In this document: positions 1-7,725 of the stretch, in pieces
How the letters are laid out: every line of letters begins with the position of its first letter
Position numbering within the stretch: position 1 is the first letter of the stretch
DNA from: Flavobacteriales bacterium
Lineage (GTDB): Bacteria; Bacteroidota; Bacteroidia; Flavobacteriales_D; Sanyastnellaceae
NCBI GenBank assembly: GCA_011524845.1
Contig: WTJL01000093.1
Span: 1 to 10,315 of the forward strand
Reading direction: 5' to 3'
Length of the DNA: 10,315 nt
Position numbers and translations under genes: made by a program
The notes under the pieces: generated by a model
What the model saw: only the letters and a program-made list of their open reading frames with translations
What the model was told of the DNA's origin: nothing
Databases searched by the model: none

Positions 1-144
1 TGTTCGTTCGCATGATTTGAAAAGATTATTTCACCCTAAATATACAACTCGTCGTTGGAATTGCCATGAATAACAGATTTTTTTCATCGTTCGTCGAATT
101 ATTATATGATTTCGTCGGTTTCGAATGGCACCTTACGAGACTTC
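1..144. other. AT-rich non-coding region upstream of ffh
   Basis: I see no convincing gene here. The stretch is clearly richer in A+T than the GC-rich genes that follow, as expected of an intergenic promoter region. It holds a run of seven T at 78-84 without a clear GC-rich hairpin before it, so I do not call a terminator. It also holds two copies of TTCGTCG (90-96 and 111-117) whose starts are 21 bp apart, about two helical turns. Open frames on the other strand running through this stretch lack any recognisable protein motif. Confidence 0.6.
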
Positions 145-174
145 TTGATTTGGGTTACATCCGACCTAACTTTG
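145..174 (+). promoter_or_regulatory. Bacteroidota-type promoter of ffh
   Basis: TTG at 145-147 and TAACTTTG at 167-174 are separated by exactly 19 bp. This matches the consensus known for Bacteroides/Flavobacterium housekeeping promoters: a -33 TTG and a -7 TAnnTTTG, spaced 19-20 bp. Transcription should start within a few bases downstream, around 178-182, giving a leader of about 30-35 nt before the ATG at 213. The match is seen directly in the sequence; the start site is inferred. It probably drives ffh, folD, ribD and the permease gene, because I find no comparable promoter in the short gaps between them. Confidence 0.7.
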
Positions 175-187
175 AGGCCTTCAAATC

Positions 188-199
188 GCCCCGAGGGGC
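188..199 (+). repeat. Short GC inverted repeat in the ffh leader
   Basis: GCCCC (188-192) and GGGGC (195-199) are complementary across a GA centre. In RNA this would most likely fold as a 4-bp GCCC/GGGC stem with a CGAG tetraloop. It lies between the predicted transcription start and the ffh ATG, ending 13 bases before it. It could influence ribosome access or mRNA stability, but that is speculation. The GAGGGG in its right arm is the only purine-rich block near the start and would be masked by the stem. Confidence 0.35.
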
Positions 200-212
200 A
201 TGACGATTTCCC

Positions 213-1544
213 ATGTTTGAGAACCTCCAAGAACGATTCGAGCGTGCCTTTAAAGTGTTGAAGGGACACGGCTCCATCACCGAAGTGAACGTCGGCGACA
301 CCTTGAAAGAAGTGCGGAAAGCGCTGCTCGATGCCGACGTCGATTTCAAGACGGCCAAGACCTTTGTGAAGACCGTCAAGGAGCAAGCGATGGGCCGCCA
401 GGTGTTGACGTCCATTCAACCGGGTCAGCTCCTGATCAAAATCACCCACGAGGAACTCACCAAGCTCATGGGCCAGGCCGCTGCCCCTCTCGAATTGAAG
501 GGCAAGCCGTCGACCATCTTGCTCGCGGGTTTGCAAGGGGCTGGAAAGACAACCCATGCAGGAAAACTCGCCGCACGCATCGCCAAATCCGGTCGAAAGC
601 CTCTCTTGATTGCCTGTGACGTGCACCGCCCTGCCGCCGTGGACCAACTCCACGTCGTGGGAGAAAGCGTGGGTGCAGATGTGTACTCAGAACCTGGAGT
701 CAAAGACGCTGTGGGCATTGCAGAACGCGGCATGGCCAAGGCCAAGGCCGAGGGCTATGGCGCCGTCATCGTGGACACCGCAGGACGTTTGGCCATTGAT
801 GAAGTCTTGATGGACGAGATCGCTGCGGTCCGCCAAGCCGTTCAGCCCGACGAGATTTTGTTTGTGGTGGACGCCATGACAGGGCAAGACGCCGTGCAAA
901 CGGCCAAGGCCTTCAACGATCGCTTGGATTTCAGCGGGGTGATCTTGACCAAACTGGACGGGGATGCCCGCGGCGGTGCTGCGCTGAGCATCTACTCTGT
1001 GGTGGGCAAGCCCATCAAGTTTGTGGGCACGGGTGAAAAGATGGACGCGTTGGACGTCTTCCACCCTGAGCGGATGGCCGACCGCATCCTCGGCAAAGGC
1101 GATGTGGTGTCGCTCGTGGAGCGCGCCCAGCAAGCCATCGACGAGAAAGAGGCGCAGCGCCTTGAAGCCAAGCTTCGCAAGAACACGTTTGACTTGGACG
1201 ACTTTTTGGCCCAAATCCAACAGATCAAGAAGATGGGGAACGTCAAGGACCTCTTGGGCATGGTCCCTGGCATGGGCAAGGCCTTGAAAGGCATGGACGT
1301 CGACGACAACGCCTTTGTGGGCATCGAATCCATCATTCAATCGATGACCCCCTCTGAACGAGCCGAGCCCGGCATCATCAACGGCAGCCGCCGCTCGCGC
1401 ATCGCCAAGGGGTGCGGACGCAGCGTGGAAGAAGTGAATCGCCTGTTGAAACAGTTCGAAGACATGAAGAAGGTGATGGGCATGATGGCCAAAGGCGGCA
1501 TGCCCCGCATCCCCGGCATGCGCATGCCAGGACGCATGCGTTGA
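213..1544 (+). CDS. ffh: Signal recognition particle protein Ffh (SRP54 GTPase)
   Basis: Ffh binds the SRP RNA and the signal sequences of nascent membrane proteins, and docks with FtsY in a GTP-dependent cycle to deliver ribosomes to the Sec translocon. At 443 residues it has normal family length. Domains in order are a helical N domain (about 1-90), the GTPase G domain (about 95-300) and the Met-rich M domain (about 325-443). Visible motifs are P-loop GLQGAGKTT (106-114), DVHRPAA (136-142), DTAGR (188-192), TKLDGDARGGA (246-256) and GTGEKMDAL (272-280). The M domain carries the SRP-RNA-binding segment around SRRSRIAKGCGRSVEEVNRL (392-411) and ends in a Met/Arg-rich tail. The start is chosen because MFENLQERFERAF is a typical Ffh N-terminus and a good promoter lies just upstream. 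There is no clear Shine-Dalgarno sequence. The gene ends in tandem TGA stops, and folD follows after 31 bases. Confidence 0.97.
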   Translation: MFENLQERFERAFKVLKGHGSITEVNVGDTLKEVRKALLDADVDFKTAKTFVKTVKEQAMGRQVLTSIQPGQLLIKITHEELTKLMGQAAAPLELKGKPSTILLAGLQGAGKTTHAGKLAARIAKSGRKPLLIACDVHRPAAVDQLHVVGESVGADVYSEPGVKDAVGIAERGMAKAKAEGYGAVIVDTAGRLAIDEVLMDEIAAVRQAVQPDEILFVVDAMTGQDAVQTAKAFNDRLDFSGVILTKLDGDARGGAALSIYSVVGKPIKFVGTGEKMDALDVFHPERMADRILGKGDVVSLVERAQQAIDEKEAQRLEAKLRKNTFDLDDFLAQIQQIKKMGNVKDLLGMVPGMGKALKGMDVDDNAFVGIESIIQSMTPSERAEPGIINGSRRSRIAKGCGRSVEEVNRLLKQFEDMKKVMGMMAKGGMPRIPGMRMPGRMR

Positions 1545-1575
1545 TGAACCCGACAGGAACCCCTAGATTCACATC

Positions 1576-2457
1576 ATGACGAAGATTTTGGACGGCAAGG
1601 CCACGTCTCTGGCCATCGAAGCAGAACTCACAGAAGCAGTGAATGCCCGTTTGGCTGCTGGACGGAAACGCCCCCATTTGGCCGCGGTGCTCGTCGGGGA
1701 CAACCCTGCGAGCCGCGCCTACGTCGGACACAAAGTCAAGGCTTGCGCGCGTGTGGGGTTTGAAAGCACCCTCGTCGAGAAGCCGGCGGACATTTCCCAG
1801 GACGACCTTCTTGCCGTGGTCGAGGAGTTGAACCACAACCCCGACGTCGACGGATTCATCGTCCAGCTCCCCCTCCCCGACCACATCGACGACCAAGCCG
1901 TCCTCGAAGCAGTGAACCCCGCCAAAGACGTGGATGGATTCCACCCTGTCAATGCGGGAAAAATGTCCCTTGACCTCCCCTGCTTTTTGCCTGCCACCCC
2001 CATGGGCATCATGTCGCTGCTCGACCGTGCAGGCATCGACACCCAAGGAAAACACGCCGTCATTTTGGGGCGCAGTTCCATCGTTGGTACCCCCATGGCG
2101 CTCCTGTTGCGCCGCAACGGCGCTCCGGGGAACTGCACCGTGACAGTGTGCCACAGCCGCACCCAAGATTTGGCCGAACACACGCGACGGGCCGACATCC
2201 TTGTCGCCGCCATTGGCCGAGCACACTTCGTGACCGCGGACATGGTCAAAGAAGGTGCCGTGGTCATCGACGTGGGAATCAACCGCATTCCCGACGCCAC
2301 CAAAAAATCGGGATCCCGACTCACCGGTGACGTTGATTTTGACCAAGTGGCGCCCAAGTGCAGTTGGATCACCCCTGTTCCAGGCGGGGTCGGCCCCATG
2401 ACCATTGCCTCGCTCATGCAGAACACCCTGCAGGCCTGCGCCAACAAAGACACATGA
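1576..2457 (+). CDS. folD: Bifunctional methylenetetrahydrofolate dehydrogenase/cyclohydrolase FolD
   Basis: FolD is a cytoplasmic enzyme that interconverts 5,10-methylene-THF and 10-formyl-THF (NADP-linked dehydrogenase plus cyclohydrolase), supplying one-carbon units for purines and formyl-Met. The 293-residue length is typical. The catalytic set known from E. coli is present, shifted by one residue: Tyr49 and Lys53 in RAYVGHKVKA, Gln97 in VQLPLP and Asp120 in KDVDGFHP. The Rossmann part shows VILGRSSIVGTPMALLL (162-178), and the C-terminus has PVPGGVGPMTIASLMQNT (267-284). The frequent PCTP motif reads PATP here, so that Cys is replaced. The gene lies 31 bases after ffh, with no terminator or clear promoter between, so it is probably cotranscribed. 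Its TGA overlaps the next ATG as ATGA, suggesting translational coupling to ribD. Adjacency of ffh and folD is, from memory, common in Bacteroidota. Confidence 0.96.
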   Translation: MTKILDGKATSLAIEAELTEAVNARLAAGRKRPHLAAVLVGDNPASRAYVGHKVKACARVGFESTLVEKPADISQDDLLAVVEELNHNPDVDGFIVQLPLPDHIDDQAVLEAVNPAKDVDGFHPVNAGKMSLDLPCFLPATPMGIMSLLDRAGIDTQGKHAVILGRSSIVGTPMALLLRRNGAPGNCTVTVCHSRTQDLAEHTRRADILVAAIGRAHFVTADMVKEGAVVIDVGINRIPDATKKSGSRLTGDVDFDQVAPKCSWITPVPGGVGPMTIASLMQNTLQACANKDT

Positions 2458-3557
2458 CTTGGACGTCCAGCGACGAACGCTGGATGCTCCGTGCGCTTGA
2501 ACTGGCCGCACGGGGCCGCTTCACCACATGGCCCAACCCCATGGTGGGATGTGTGGTGGTGGAAAACGACCGGTTGTTGGGAGAAGGCTGGCACATGAAA
2601 CATGGCGAAGCCCACGCCGAGGTGAATGCCTTGGCTCAAGTGGACCCCAAGAAGGACCTGAGCAACGCCACGGCGTACGTCACGTTGGAACCTTGCAGCC
2701 ACATCGGAAAAACGCCTCCTTGCGCCGATTTGCTCGTGTCGCGCGGCGTGGGCCGTGTCGTGGTCGCCTCCAAGGACCCCAACCCTGAAGTGTCTGGCCG
2801 CGGCCTGTCGCGACTCGGCGATGCCCAGTGTCAAGTCGACGTGGGATGCCTCGAGAAAGAGGCCCTGGAATTGAACCGGGCGTTCATGCACTCCATGACT
2901 TCGAGCCGGCCATGGATCACCCTGAAGTGGGCCCAAAGCCAAGACGGGTACGTCGATCCAGATTTGGAGGCTCCCTTTGGCCGCGGAGGATGCGCCTTGA
3001 CCGGCGCCCAGTCTGGTCGCCACACCCACACATTGAGGGCCACCCATGACGGCATTTTGGTCGGCATGCGAACCTGGCTCGTCGACCGTCCGTCGTTGAC
3101 CACCCGTCACGTTCCCGGTTCCAACCCAGCGCGCTTCATTCTGACTTCCGGTCAATCGCCCAAGCCTGAGAATGCGCCTGTGCTGTCCGGAAACGACACC
3201 GCCACTTTGGTGTGTCCTGCCGAAGCCATCCACTCTCCGGCCCTCCTCAGCTGGATGCAAGCAGGCTACGGCGTTCTGGCCCTGCGAGGCTTGGCCTTCT
3301 CAGAAGCCTGGTGGACGGATTTCAAAGCCCAAACCTCCATCGCCGCGTGCATGGTCGAAGGCGGCGCGCAGGTCGCCCAAGGCGTGTTGGACAGCCGTTG
3401 CTGGGACGAAGTTCACGTCCTTGAGGCGCCAGAACGCCTCGGCCACGGATTGGCAGCTCCCCCTTGCCCTGAATCGGACCCCCATGTGTTCGCTCGCCTG
3501 GGCGAGGATGTGTTGACCGTGTGGAGGGCCGATTCTATTTCTGCTGCGTCATGCTGA
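2454..3557 (+). CDS. ribD: Bifunctional riboflavin deaminase/reductase RibD
   Basis: RibD carries out the second and third steps after GTP cyclohydrolase II in riboflavin synthesis: deamination of the pyrimidine ring, then NADPH-dependent reduction of the ribosyl side chain. The 367-residue protein has both expected domains. The N-terminal cytidine-deaminase-like domain (about 5-145) holds the zinc site: His54 and Glu56 in HAEVNAL, then Cys81 and Cys90 in PCSHIGKTPPCA. The C-terminal DHFR-like reductase domain (about 150-360) begins with PWITLKWAQSQDGYV and contains SGRHTHTLRATHDGILVGMR (187-206) and MVEGGAQVAQGVLDS (300-314). I chose ATG 2454 because it starts just before the typical DERWMLRALELA helix and forms an ATGA overlap with the folD stop. 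The upstream in-frame ATG at 2358 would add 32 residues overlapping folD that do not resemble RibD. The end overlaps the permease gene by 7 bases. Confidence 0.95.
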   Translation: MTWTSSDERWMLRALELAARGRFTTWPNPMVGCVVVENDRLLGEGWHMKHGEAHAEVNALAQVDPKKDLSNATAYVTLEPCSHIGKTPPCADLLVSRGVGRVVVASKDPNPEVSGRGLSRLGDAQCQVDVGCLEKEALELNRAFMHSMTSSRPWITLKWAQSQDGYVDPDLEAPFGRGGCALTGAQSGRHTHTLRATHDGILVGMRTWLVDRPSLTTRHVPGSNPARFILTSGQSPKPENAPVLSGNDTATLVCPAEAIHSPALLSWMQAGYGVLALRGLAFSEAWWTDFKAQTSIAACMVEGGAQVAQGVLDSRCWDEVHVLEAPERLGHGLAAPPCPESDPHVFARLGEDVLTVWRADSISAASC

Positions 3558-4435
3558 CTTTTTTGGCCACCATCCTCAGCACGGTGTTCATCTTCCTGCT
3601 GTTCCCCAGCTTCAAGCGCTGGGGCATTCGCACTGCATGGGCGATCACGGTCAACTACTTCGTGGCTGCGGGCCTGGGATGGAGCCTCGCAGGTGGCATG
3701 AACGCTGTCGGCCAGAGTCTTCAGGCGCCATGGATCTTGCCCTTGTCGATGATAGGTGTGTTCTTCTACCCCTTGTTTCGACTGACCGCGACGTGTTCCC
3801 AAGAACTGGGCATCAGTGTGGCGACCATCGCCACCAAATTGTCCATGGCCCTCCCCGTCCTCGTGCTGGCAGTGGCGGACGGCATGGGCCACATTTCTTG
3901 GGGACAATGGCTCGGTCTGGCCCTGGCCTTCCCGGCTGTCTACCTCTCTGCACGATCTGCCGGAGGGTCCACGTCAGATGTCGCCGCCTCTTCCATCCGA
4001 AGTTTGTGGTGGATGCCCGTGGTGATGTTCCTCGGAAGCGGATGCATCGACCTCGTATTTGGATGGTATTCCACCGACGTCAGTCTGGATGCACCAGGCA
4101 TGCAGATGGCCTTTGCCTCCGTCCCCTTCACGCTTGGAGGCGTGGTCGGGTTGGCTCACCAAATTCAGTTGGGGCACGGCTGGCCCAAAAGACGGGACGT
4201 CCTCGGCGGCGTCGCATTGGGCGTCACCAATTTTGCCTCCCTCTACTTTTTGTTGTTGGCCTTTGACGCCCAACTGCTGGAGCGGGCCATGGTCATTCCC
4301 TTGCTCAACCTCAGCGTGATTGTCATGGCCACCCTGGCCGGGATGGTGCTTCTGCAAGACCGCCCCAACCAACAAGCCCGATGGGGCGTGGCACTTGCCG
4401 CCGCCGCCATCGGACTCATGATGGTGTTCAGCTGA
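3551..4435 (+). CDS. EamA/DMT-family membrane transporter, probably 10 TM
   Basis: This 294-residue protein is very hydrophobic and is predicted by eye to have about ten transmembrane helices, near residues 2-19, 28-47, 60-78, 87-108, 117-134, 151-171, 182-202, 217-238, 244-268 and 275-293. Two blocks of five helices, with conserved-looking loops such as QELGISVATIATKLSMALPV (84-103) and QLLERAMVIPLLNLSVIVMA (241-260), fit the duplicated EamA fold of drug/metabolite transporters. The substrate cannot be read from sequence. The ATG at 3551 overlaps the ribD stop by 7 bases, which suggests translational coupling and, as inference only, a flavin-related cargo: the riboflavin importer RibN belongs to the same superfamily. 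An in-frame ATG at 3521 would give a 304-residue form with a less natural N-terminus inside ribD. The gene ends 10 bases from the convergent peptidase gene, and I see no terminator hairpin between them. Confidence 0.8.
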   Translation: MLTFLATILSTVFIFLLFPSFKRWGIRTAWAITVNYFVAAGLGWSLAGGMNAVGQSLQAPWILPLSMIGVFFYPLFRLTATCSQELGISVATIATKLSMALPVLVLAVADGMGHISWGQWLGLALAFPAVYLSARSAGGSTSDVAASSIRSLWWMPVVMFLGSGCIDLVFGWYSTDVSLDAPGMQMAFASVPFTLGGVVGLAHQIQLGHGWPKRRDVLGGVALGVTNFASLYFLLLAFDAQLLERAMVIPLLNLSVIVMATLAGMVLLQDRPNQQARWGVALAAAAIGLMMVFS

Positions 4436-4445
4436 ACGCTTTCTC

Positions 4446-6809
4446 TTACTCTTCTTCGGCAGGAGCGCGAAGCTCCGCATCCCGACGGGCGCGCTGCATG
4501 GGGTTCTCCCCGCCCGCGCCGTAACGGCTGTACCGGCTGCTGCCCTGGAACACCTCAAAGCGGGTGGGCTCCGGACGCGGTGGCCACACGTTGTTGCCCA
4601 TGTCCACGTCGGCCGTTTCCATGTAAGGGTCGAGCATGATGCGGGTCGCTGGACGGTCGGTGACAAACACCTTGGTGACCGTAGGCTCGCTCATTTTCCA
4701 AATTTCAGCGGGGATGCGACGCACTTCGCGTTCACCGTCCTCGTATTCGAACTCAAGGATCAAGGGCATTACCAAGCCACCGACGTTGCGGAAGGTGATT
4801 TCGTAGTACTGCTTTCCGCTTTCCAACAAGGCCTTGTCTTCGTCGCTCAAGCCCTCCATGTACTCCGCGGCATCCTCCCGGTCCAATTCGAGGACTTCGT
4901 ACTTGCCGGTGGTGGTGTAGTAGTCGTTGAGCGTGGGGTCGGCTTCGAGGTAGGACTCAGGCACTCCCCCGTTGGCGTTCCGAATTTGGGTGATGTCCTG
5001 GGGCGTGCGTTCGTCGGCCGCTTGGCGGAATGCCGCTTCGACGTCAGGGTTTTGGGAATCCATTTGCAGCCACTTGATGTCCTCCATGGCGATGTCCACG
5101 TGGTCGGTCGTGTAGAACCAACCGCGCCAGAACCAGTCGAGGTCCACCCCAGAAGCGTCTTCCATGGTTCGGAAGAAGTCCGCGGGCGAAGGGTGCTTGA
5201 AGGCCCAACGGCGGCTGTACTCTTTGAACGCGTGGTCGAACAATTCCCGTCCCATCACCGTCTCGCGAAGGATGTTGAGGGCCGTGGCAGGCTTGCCGTA
5301 GGCGTTGTTGCCAAACTGGTAAATCGACTCCGAGTTGGTCATGATGGGGCTGATGCGCGTCTTGTCACCTCCCATGTACTCACGGATGTTCCGAGCGCTT
5401 CCGCGACGTGCAGGGTAATCCCGGTCGAACTCCTTCTCCGTCAAGAACTGCACAAAGGTGTTCAATCCCTCGTCCATCCACGTCCACTGACGTTCGTCCG
5501 AGTTGATGATCATGGGGAAGAAATTGTGGCCCACCTCGTGGATGATCACGCTGATCATGCCGTGCTTGGTGCGGGCGCTGTACGTGCCATCGGCCTCGGG
5601 CCGTCCACCGTTGAAACAAATCATGGGGTACTCCATGCCGATCCACTTCGTGTGCACAGAGATGGCCACGGGATAGGGGTAATCGATGGTGAACTTGCTG
5701 TAGGTTTTGAGCGTTTGGGCCACCGCCTTGGTGCTGTATTGCTCCCAGAGAGGGTTGCCCTCCTTGGGGTAGTAGCTCATGGCCAAAGGCGACTTGTTGC
5801 CCACCTTGACCGCCATGGCGTCCCAAATGAACTTGCGGCTGGACGCCCATCCAAAGTCACGCACATTCTTGGCGTCGAAAATCCAGGTCTTCTCCCCTGT
5901 CTTTTTCGTTTGCTCGTTCTCACGGGCTTCCTCTTCGGTCACAATGAGCACCGGCTGTTCATATTCCTTTTTCGACTGCTCGTAACGGCGACGTTGGGTG
6001 GAAGTGAGCACAGATTTGGCGTTGCTGAGGGTTCCTGTGGACGCCACAATGTGGTCTTCAGGCACGGTCAATTCCACGTGGTAGTCCCCGAAGTTCAGCG
6101 TGAACTCACCACTGCCAAGGAACTGCTTGTTTTGCCATCCTTCGTTGTCGCAGTACACCACCATGCGTGGGTAGAATTGCGCGATGGTGTAGATGTAGTT
6201 GTCCTCGTCCTCGAAGTACTCGTATCCGCTGCGGCCGCCGTCTTTCATGCGGTCGTTGATGTTGTACCACCAATCGATGCTGAACTTGAACTGGTTGCCA
6301 GGCTTGAGGGGACGCGGCAAATCGATGCGCATCATGGTGTTGTTGATGGTGTAGTCCAAGCCCTTGCCGGCAGCGTCCACCACTTTCTCAATCTTGAATC
6401 CACCGTCAAACGTGGGCTCGAGCTTCTTCAGGTCGCTGAAGTAGGTGCGGCCGTCCAACGACGATTCGCGGATTTTGTAACTGTCGCTGTCGAGGGCGCG
6501 CACGTTTTGGTCCAATTGAAGCCACACGTAACGAAGCTCGTCCGGGCTGTTGTTGGTGTACGTGATGGTTTCCGACCCGTCGATGCGCTGGGTGGCGTCG
6601 TCGAGGTGGATCTTCATGTTGTAGTCTGCGCGCTGCTGCCAGTACTCGTGCCCGGGAGCTCCGGAAGCGGTTCGGTAGACGTTGGGTGTGGGCAACTCTT
6701 GTCCGAGTTGCTTGAACACGTTGGTGTTCACCCGCTGAGGGGTTTCCTGCTGGGCCCAAGCGCTGGCCCCGATCAAGCAGCTGAATGCTGCGACAATCCA
6801 AATTCTCAT
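4446..6809 (-). CDS. Exported M1-family (gluzincin) zinc metallopeptidase
   Basis: This is a 787-residue peptidase of the aminopeptidase N/leukotriene A4 hydrolase family (M1). Using ATG at 6809, residues 1-19 form a signal peptide (MRIWIVAAFSCLIGASAWA, cleavage likely before QQ), so it should act in the periplasm or outside the cell; no lipobox is seen. The zinc site is complete: HEVGH with His424, catalytic Glu425 and His428, and the third ligand Glu447 in WTWMDEGLN exactly 18 residues later. GMEYP (391-395) corresponds to the family's GAMEN exopeptidase motif, and Tyr504 in NNAYGKPA fits the catalytic tyrosine. Residues about 45-330 form the N-terminal beta domain. The last 70 residues are Pro/Arg/Glu-rich, ending APAEEE, and show no type IX secretion tail. 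An in-frame ATG 45 bases upstream would precede the signal peptide with charged residues, so I rejected it. The likely role is cleavage of extracellular peptides; the exact specificity is unknown. Confidence 0.92.
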   Translation of the reverse strand: MRIWIVAAFSCLIGASAWAQQETPQRVNTNVFKQLGQELPTPNVYRTASGAPGHEYWQQRADYNMKIHLDDATQRIDGSETITYTNNSPDELRYVWLQLDQNVRALDSDSYKIRESSLDGRTYFSDLKKLEPTFDGGFKIEKVVDAAGKGLDYTINNTMMRIDLPRPLKPGNQFKFSIDWWYNINDRMKDGGRSGYEYFEDEDNYIYTIAQFYPRMVVYCDNEGWQNKQFLGSGEFTLNFGDYHVELTVPEDHIVASTGTLSNAKSVLTSTQRRRYEQSKKEYEQPVLIVTEEEARENEQTKKTGEKTWIFDAKNVRDFGWASSRKFIWDAMAVKVGNKSPLAMSYYPKEGNPLWEQYSTKAVAQTLKTYSKFTIDYPYPVAISVHTKWIGMEYPMICFNGGRPEADGTYSARTKHGMISVIIHEVGHNFFPMIINSDERQWTWMDEGLNTFVQFLTEKEFDRDYPARRGSARNIREYMGGDKTRISPIMTNSESIYQFGNNAYGKPATALNILRETVMGRELFDHAFKEYSRRWAFKHPSPADFFRTMEDASGVDLDWFWRGWFYTTDHVDIAMEDIKWLQMDSQNPDVEAAFRQAADERTPQDITQIRNANGGVPESYLEADPTLNDYYTTTGKYEVLELDREDAAEYMEGLSDEDKALLESGKQYYEITFRNVGGLVMPLILEFEYEDGEREVRRIPAEIWKMSEPTVTKVFVTDRPATRIMLDPYMETADVDMGNNVWPPRPEPTRFEVFQGSSRYSRYGAGGENPMQRARRDAELRAPAEEE

Positions 6810-6920
6810 GGTCGTTCTGTCTGAGGTTGGGCGGCAGGACACTACGTCCAACACCGCCTCGGAAGAGAAGCCCCAAGGTACAACGCCCCCCTCAATGCAA
6901 GGACACCGCAGACCCTGAAG
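6810..6920. other. Spacer between mazG and the M1 peptidase gene
   Basis: This 111-base gap lies between the mazG stop and the peptidase start, both on the - strand. Read on the - strand it contains TACCTTGG (6880 to 6873), one base off the TAnnTTTG consensus, with a TTG at 6900-6898 only 17 bp upstream. It may be a weak promoter for the peptidase gene. I see no strong terminator for mazG and no small gene. Confidence 0.35.
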
Positions 6921-7721
6921 TCAGGACCGGAGGGCCACCTTGGCGCGCTCCCAGTAGACGTCCATCTCGGCGAGGGACATGTCGGCCAAATCTTTGCCGT
7001 CTGCACGCACCGCCTCCTCGAGGTGCTGGAACCGTCCCATGAAGCGTCGTGTGGTGCGCTCCAACGCCTCGTCCGGGTTGACTTCCACAAACCGCGCATA
7101 GTTGATGAGGGCAAACATCACGTCGCCAAACTCGTCCGCCACGCGGCCTTCATCGGGTTGCGCCGCATCCAGTTCCTCGCGCAATTCCCCGAGTTCCTCT
7201 TGGACCTTGTCCCACACTTGTCCCGCGTTGTCCCAATCGAATCCCACGCCACGCACTTTGTCCTGCACGCGGTAGGCCTTGACCAAACTTGGCAACGACC
7301 GTGGCACCCCTTCGAGGACGGACTTTTTGCCCTCCTTCAACTTCAGCTTCTCCCAATTGGCCTTCACCGTTTCCTCGTCGTCGGCCTTCACATCGCCGTA
7401 AATGTGCGGGTGGCGTTCCACCAGTTTGTCGCAAATGGCATGAAGGGCGTCGGCGATGTCGTACCCCCCTTCCTCAGGAGAGAGTTCCGAACCCAATTTG
7501 GCGTAGAAGACCATGTGCAACAGCAAATCGCCCGTCTCCTTCTTGATTTCCTCGACGTCGTTGTCCAAGATGGCGTCGGCCAACTCGTACGTCTCCTCGA
7601 TGGTCAAGTGTCGCAAGGACTCAAACGTCTGCTTTCGGTCCCATGGACACTTCTCCCTAAGGTCGTCCATGATGTCCAACAAACGGCCAAATGCTTCCAG
7701 GTGCTGAGCGCGGGTATTCAT
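6921..7721 (-). CDS. mazG: Nucleoside triphosphate pyrophosphohydrolase MazG
   Basis: MazG hydrolyses (d)NTPs, including damaged ones, to monophosphate and pyrophosphate. It is a cytoplasmic housecleaning enzyme and in some bacteria also lowers ppGpp. The 266-residue protein has the tandem two-domain layout of full-length MazG. The first all-alpha domain has the metal-binding signature Glu42/Glu43/Glu46 (IEETYE) and Glu62/Asp65 (KETGD). The second has Glu175/Glu176/Glu179 (QEELGEL) and Glu197/Asp200 (DEFGD). KCPWDRKQTFESLRHLTIEE (24-43) and KVRGVGFDWDN (155-165) are classic MazG segments. ATG 7721 is chosen because LEAFGRLLDIMDDLREKCPWD is the usual beginning; a longer frame from 7805 adds 28 residues without similarity. 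A consensus -7 box ends only four bases before this ATG, so the mRNA may have almost no leader. The gene is divergent from the thioredoxin gene. Confidence 0.95.
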   Translation of the reverse strand: MNTRAQHLEAFGRLLDIMDDLREKCPWDRKQTFESLRHLTIEETYELADAILDNDVEEIKKETGDLLLHMVFYAKLGSELSPEEGGYDIADALHAICDKLVERHPHIYGDVKADDEETVKANWEKLKLKEGKKSVLEGVPRSLPSLVKAYRVQDKVRGVGFDWDNAGQVWDKVQEELGELREELDAAQPDEGRVADEFGDVMFALINYARFVEVNPDEALERTTRRFMGRFQHLEEAVRADGKDLADMSLAEMDVYWERAKVALRS

Positions 7722-7725
7722 GGGC

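Noticed and set aside
78..84. Run of seven T as a terminator of an upstream gene
   Set aside because: No stable GC-rich hairpin precedes it.
2358..2453. Upstream in-frame ATG giving a 32-residue longer RibD
   Set aside because: The extra residues overlap the end of folD and do not resemble RibD; the ATGA overlap at 2454 gives the natural N-terminus.
1719..3260. A 513-codon antisense open frame across folD and ribD
   Set aside because: It crosses two genes with complete catalytic residues on the other strand and shows no recognisable motif.
4986..6824. A 612-codon open frame antisense to the M1 peptidase gene
   Set aside because: It mirrors a well-supported gene with intact zinc motifs. Its own translation is rich in Val, His, Arg and Gly with no family motif, as expected for an antisense frame in GC-rich DNA.
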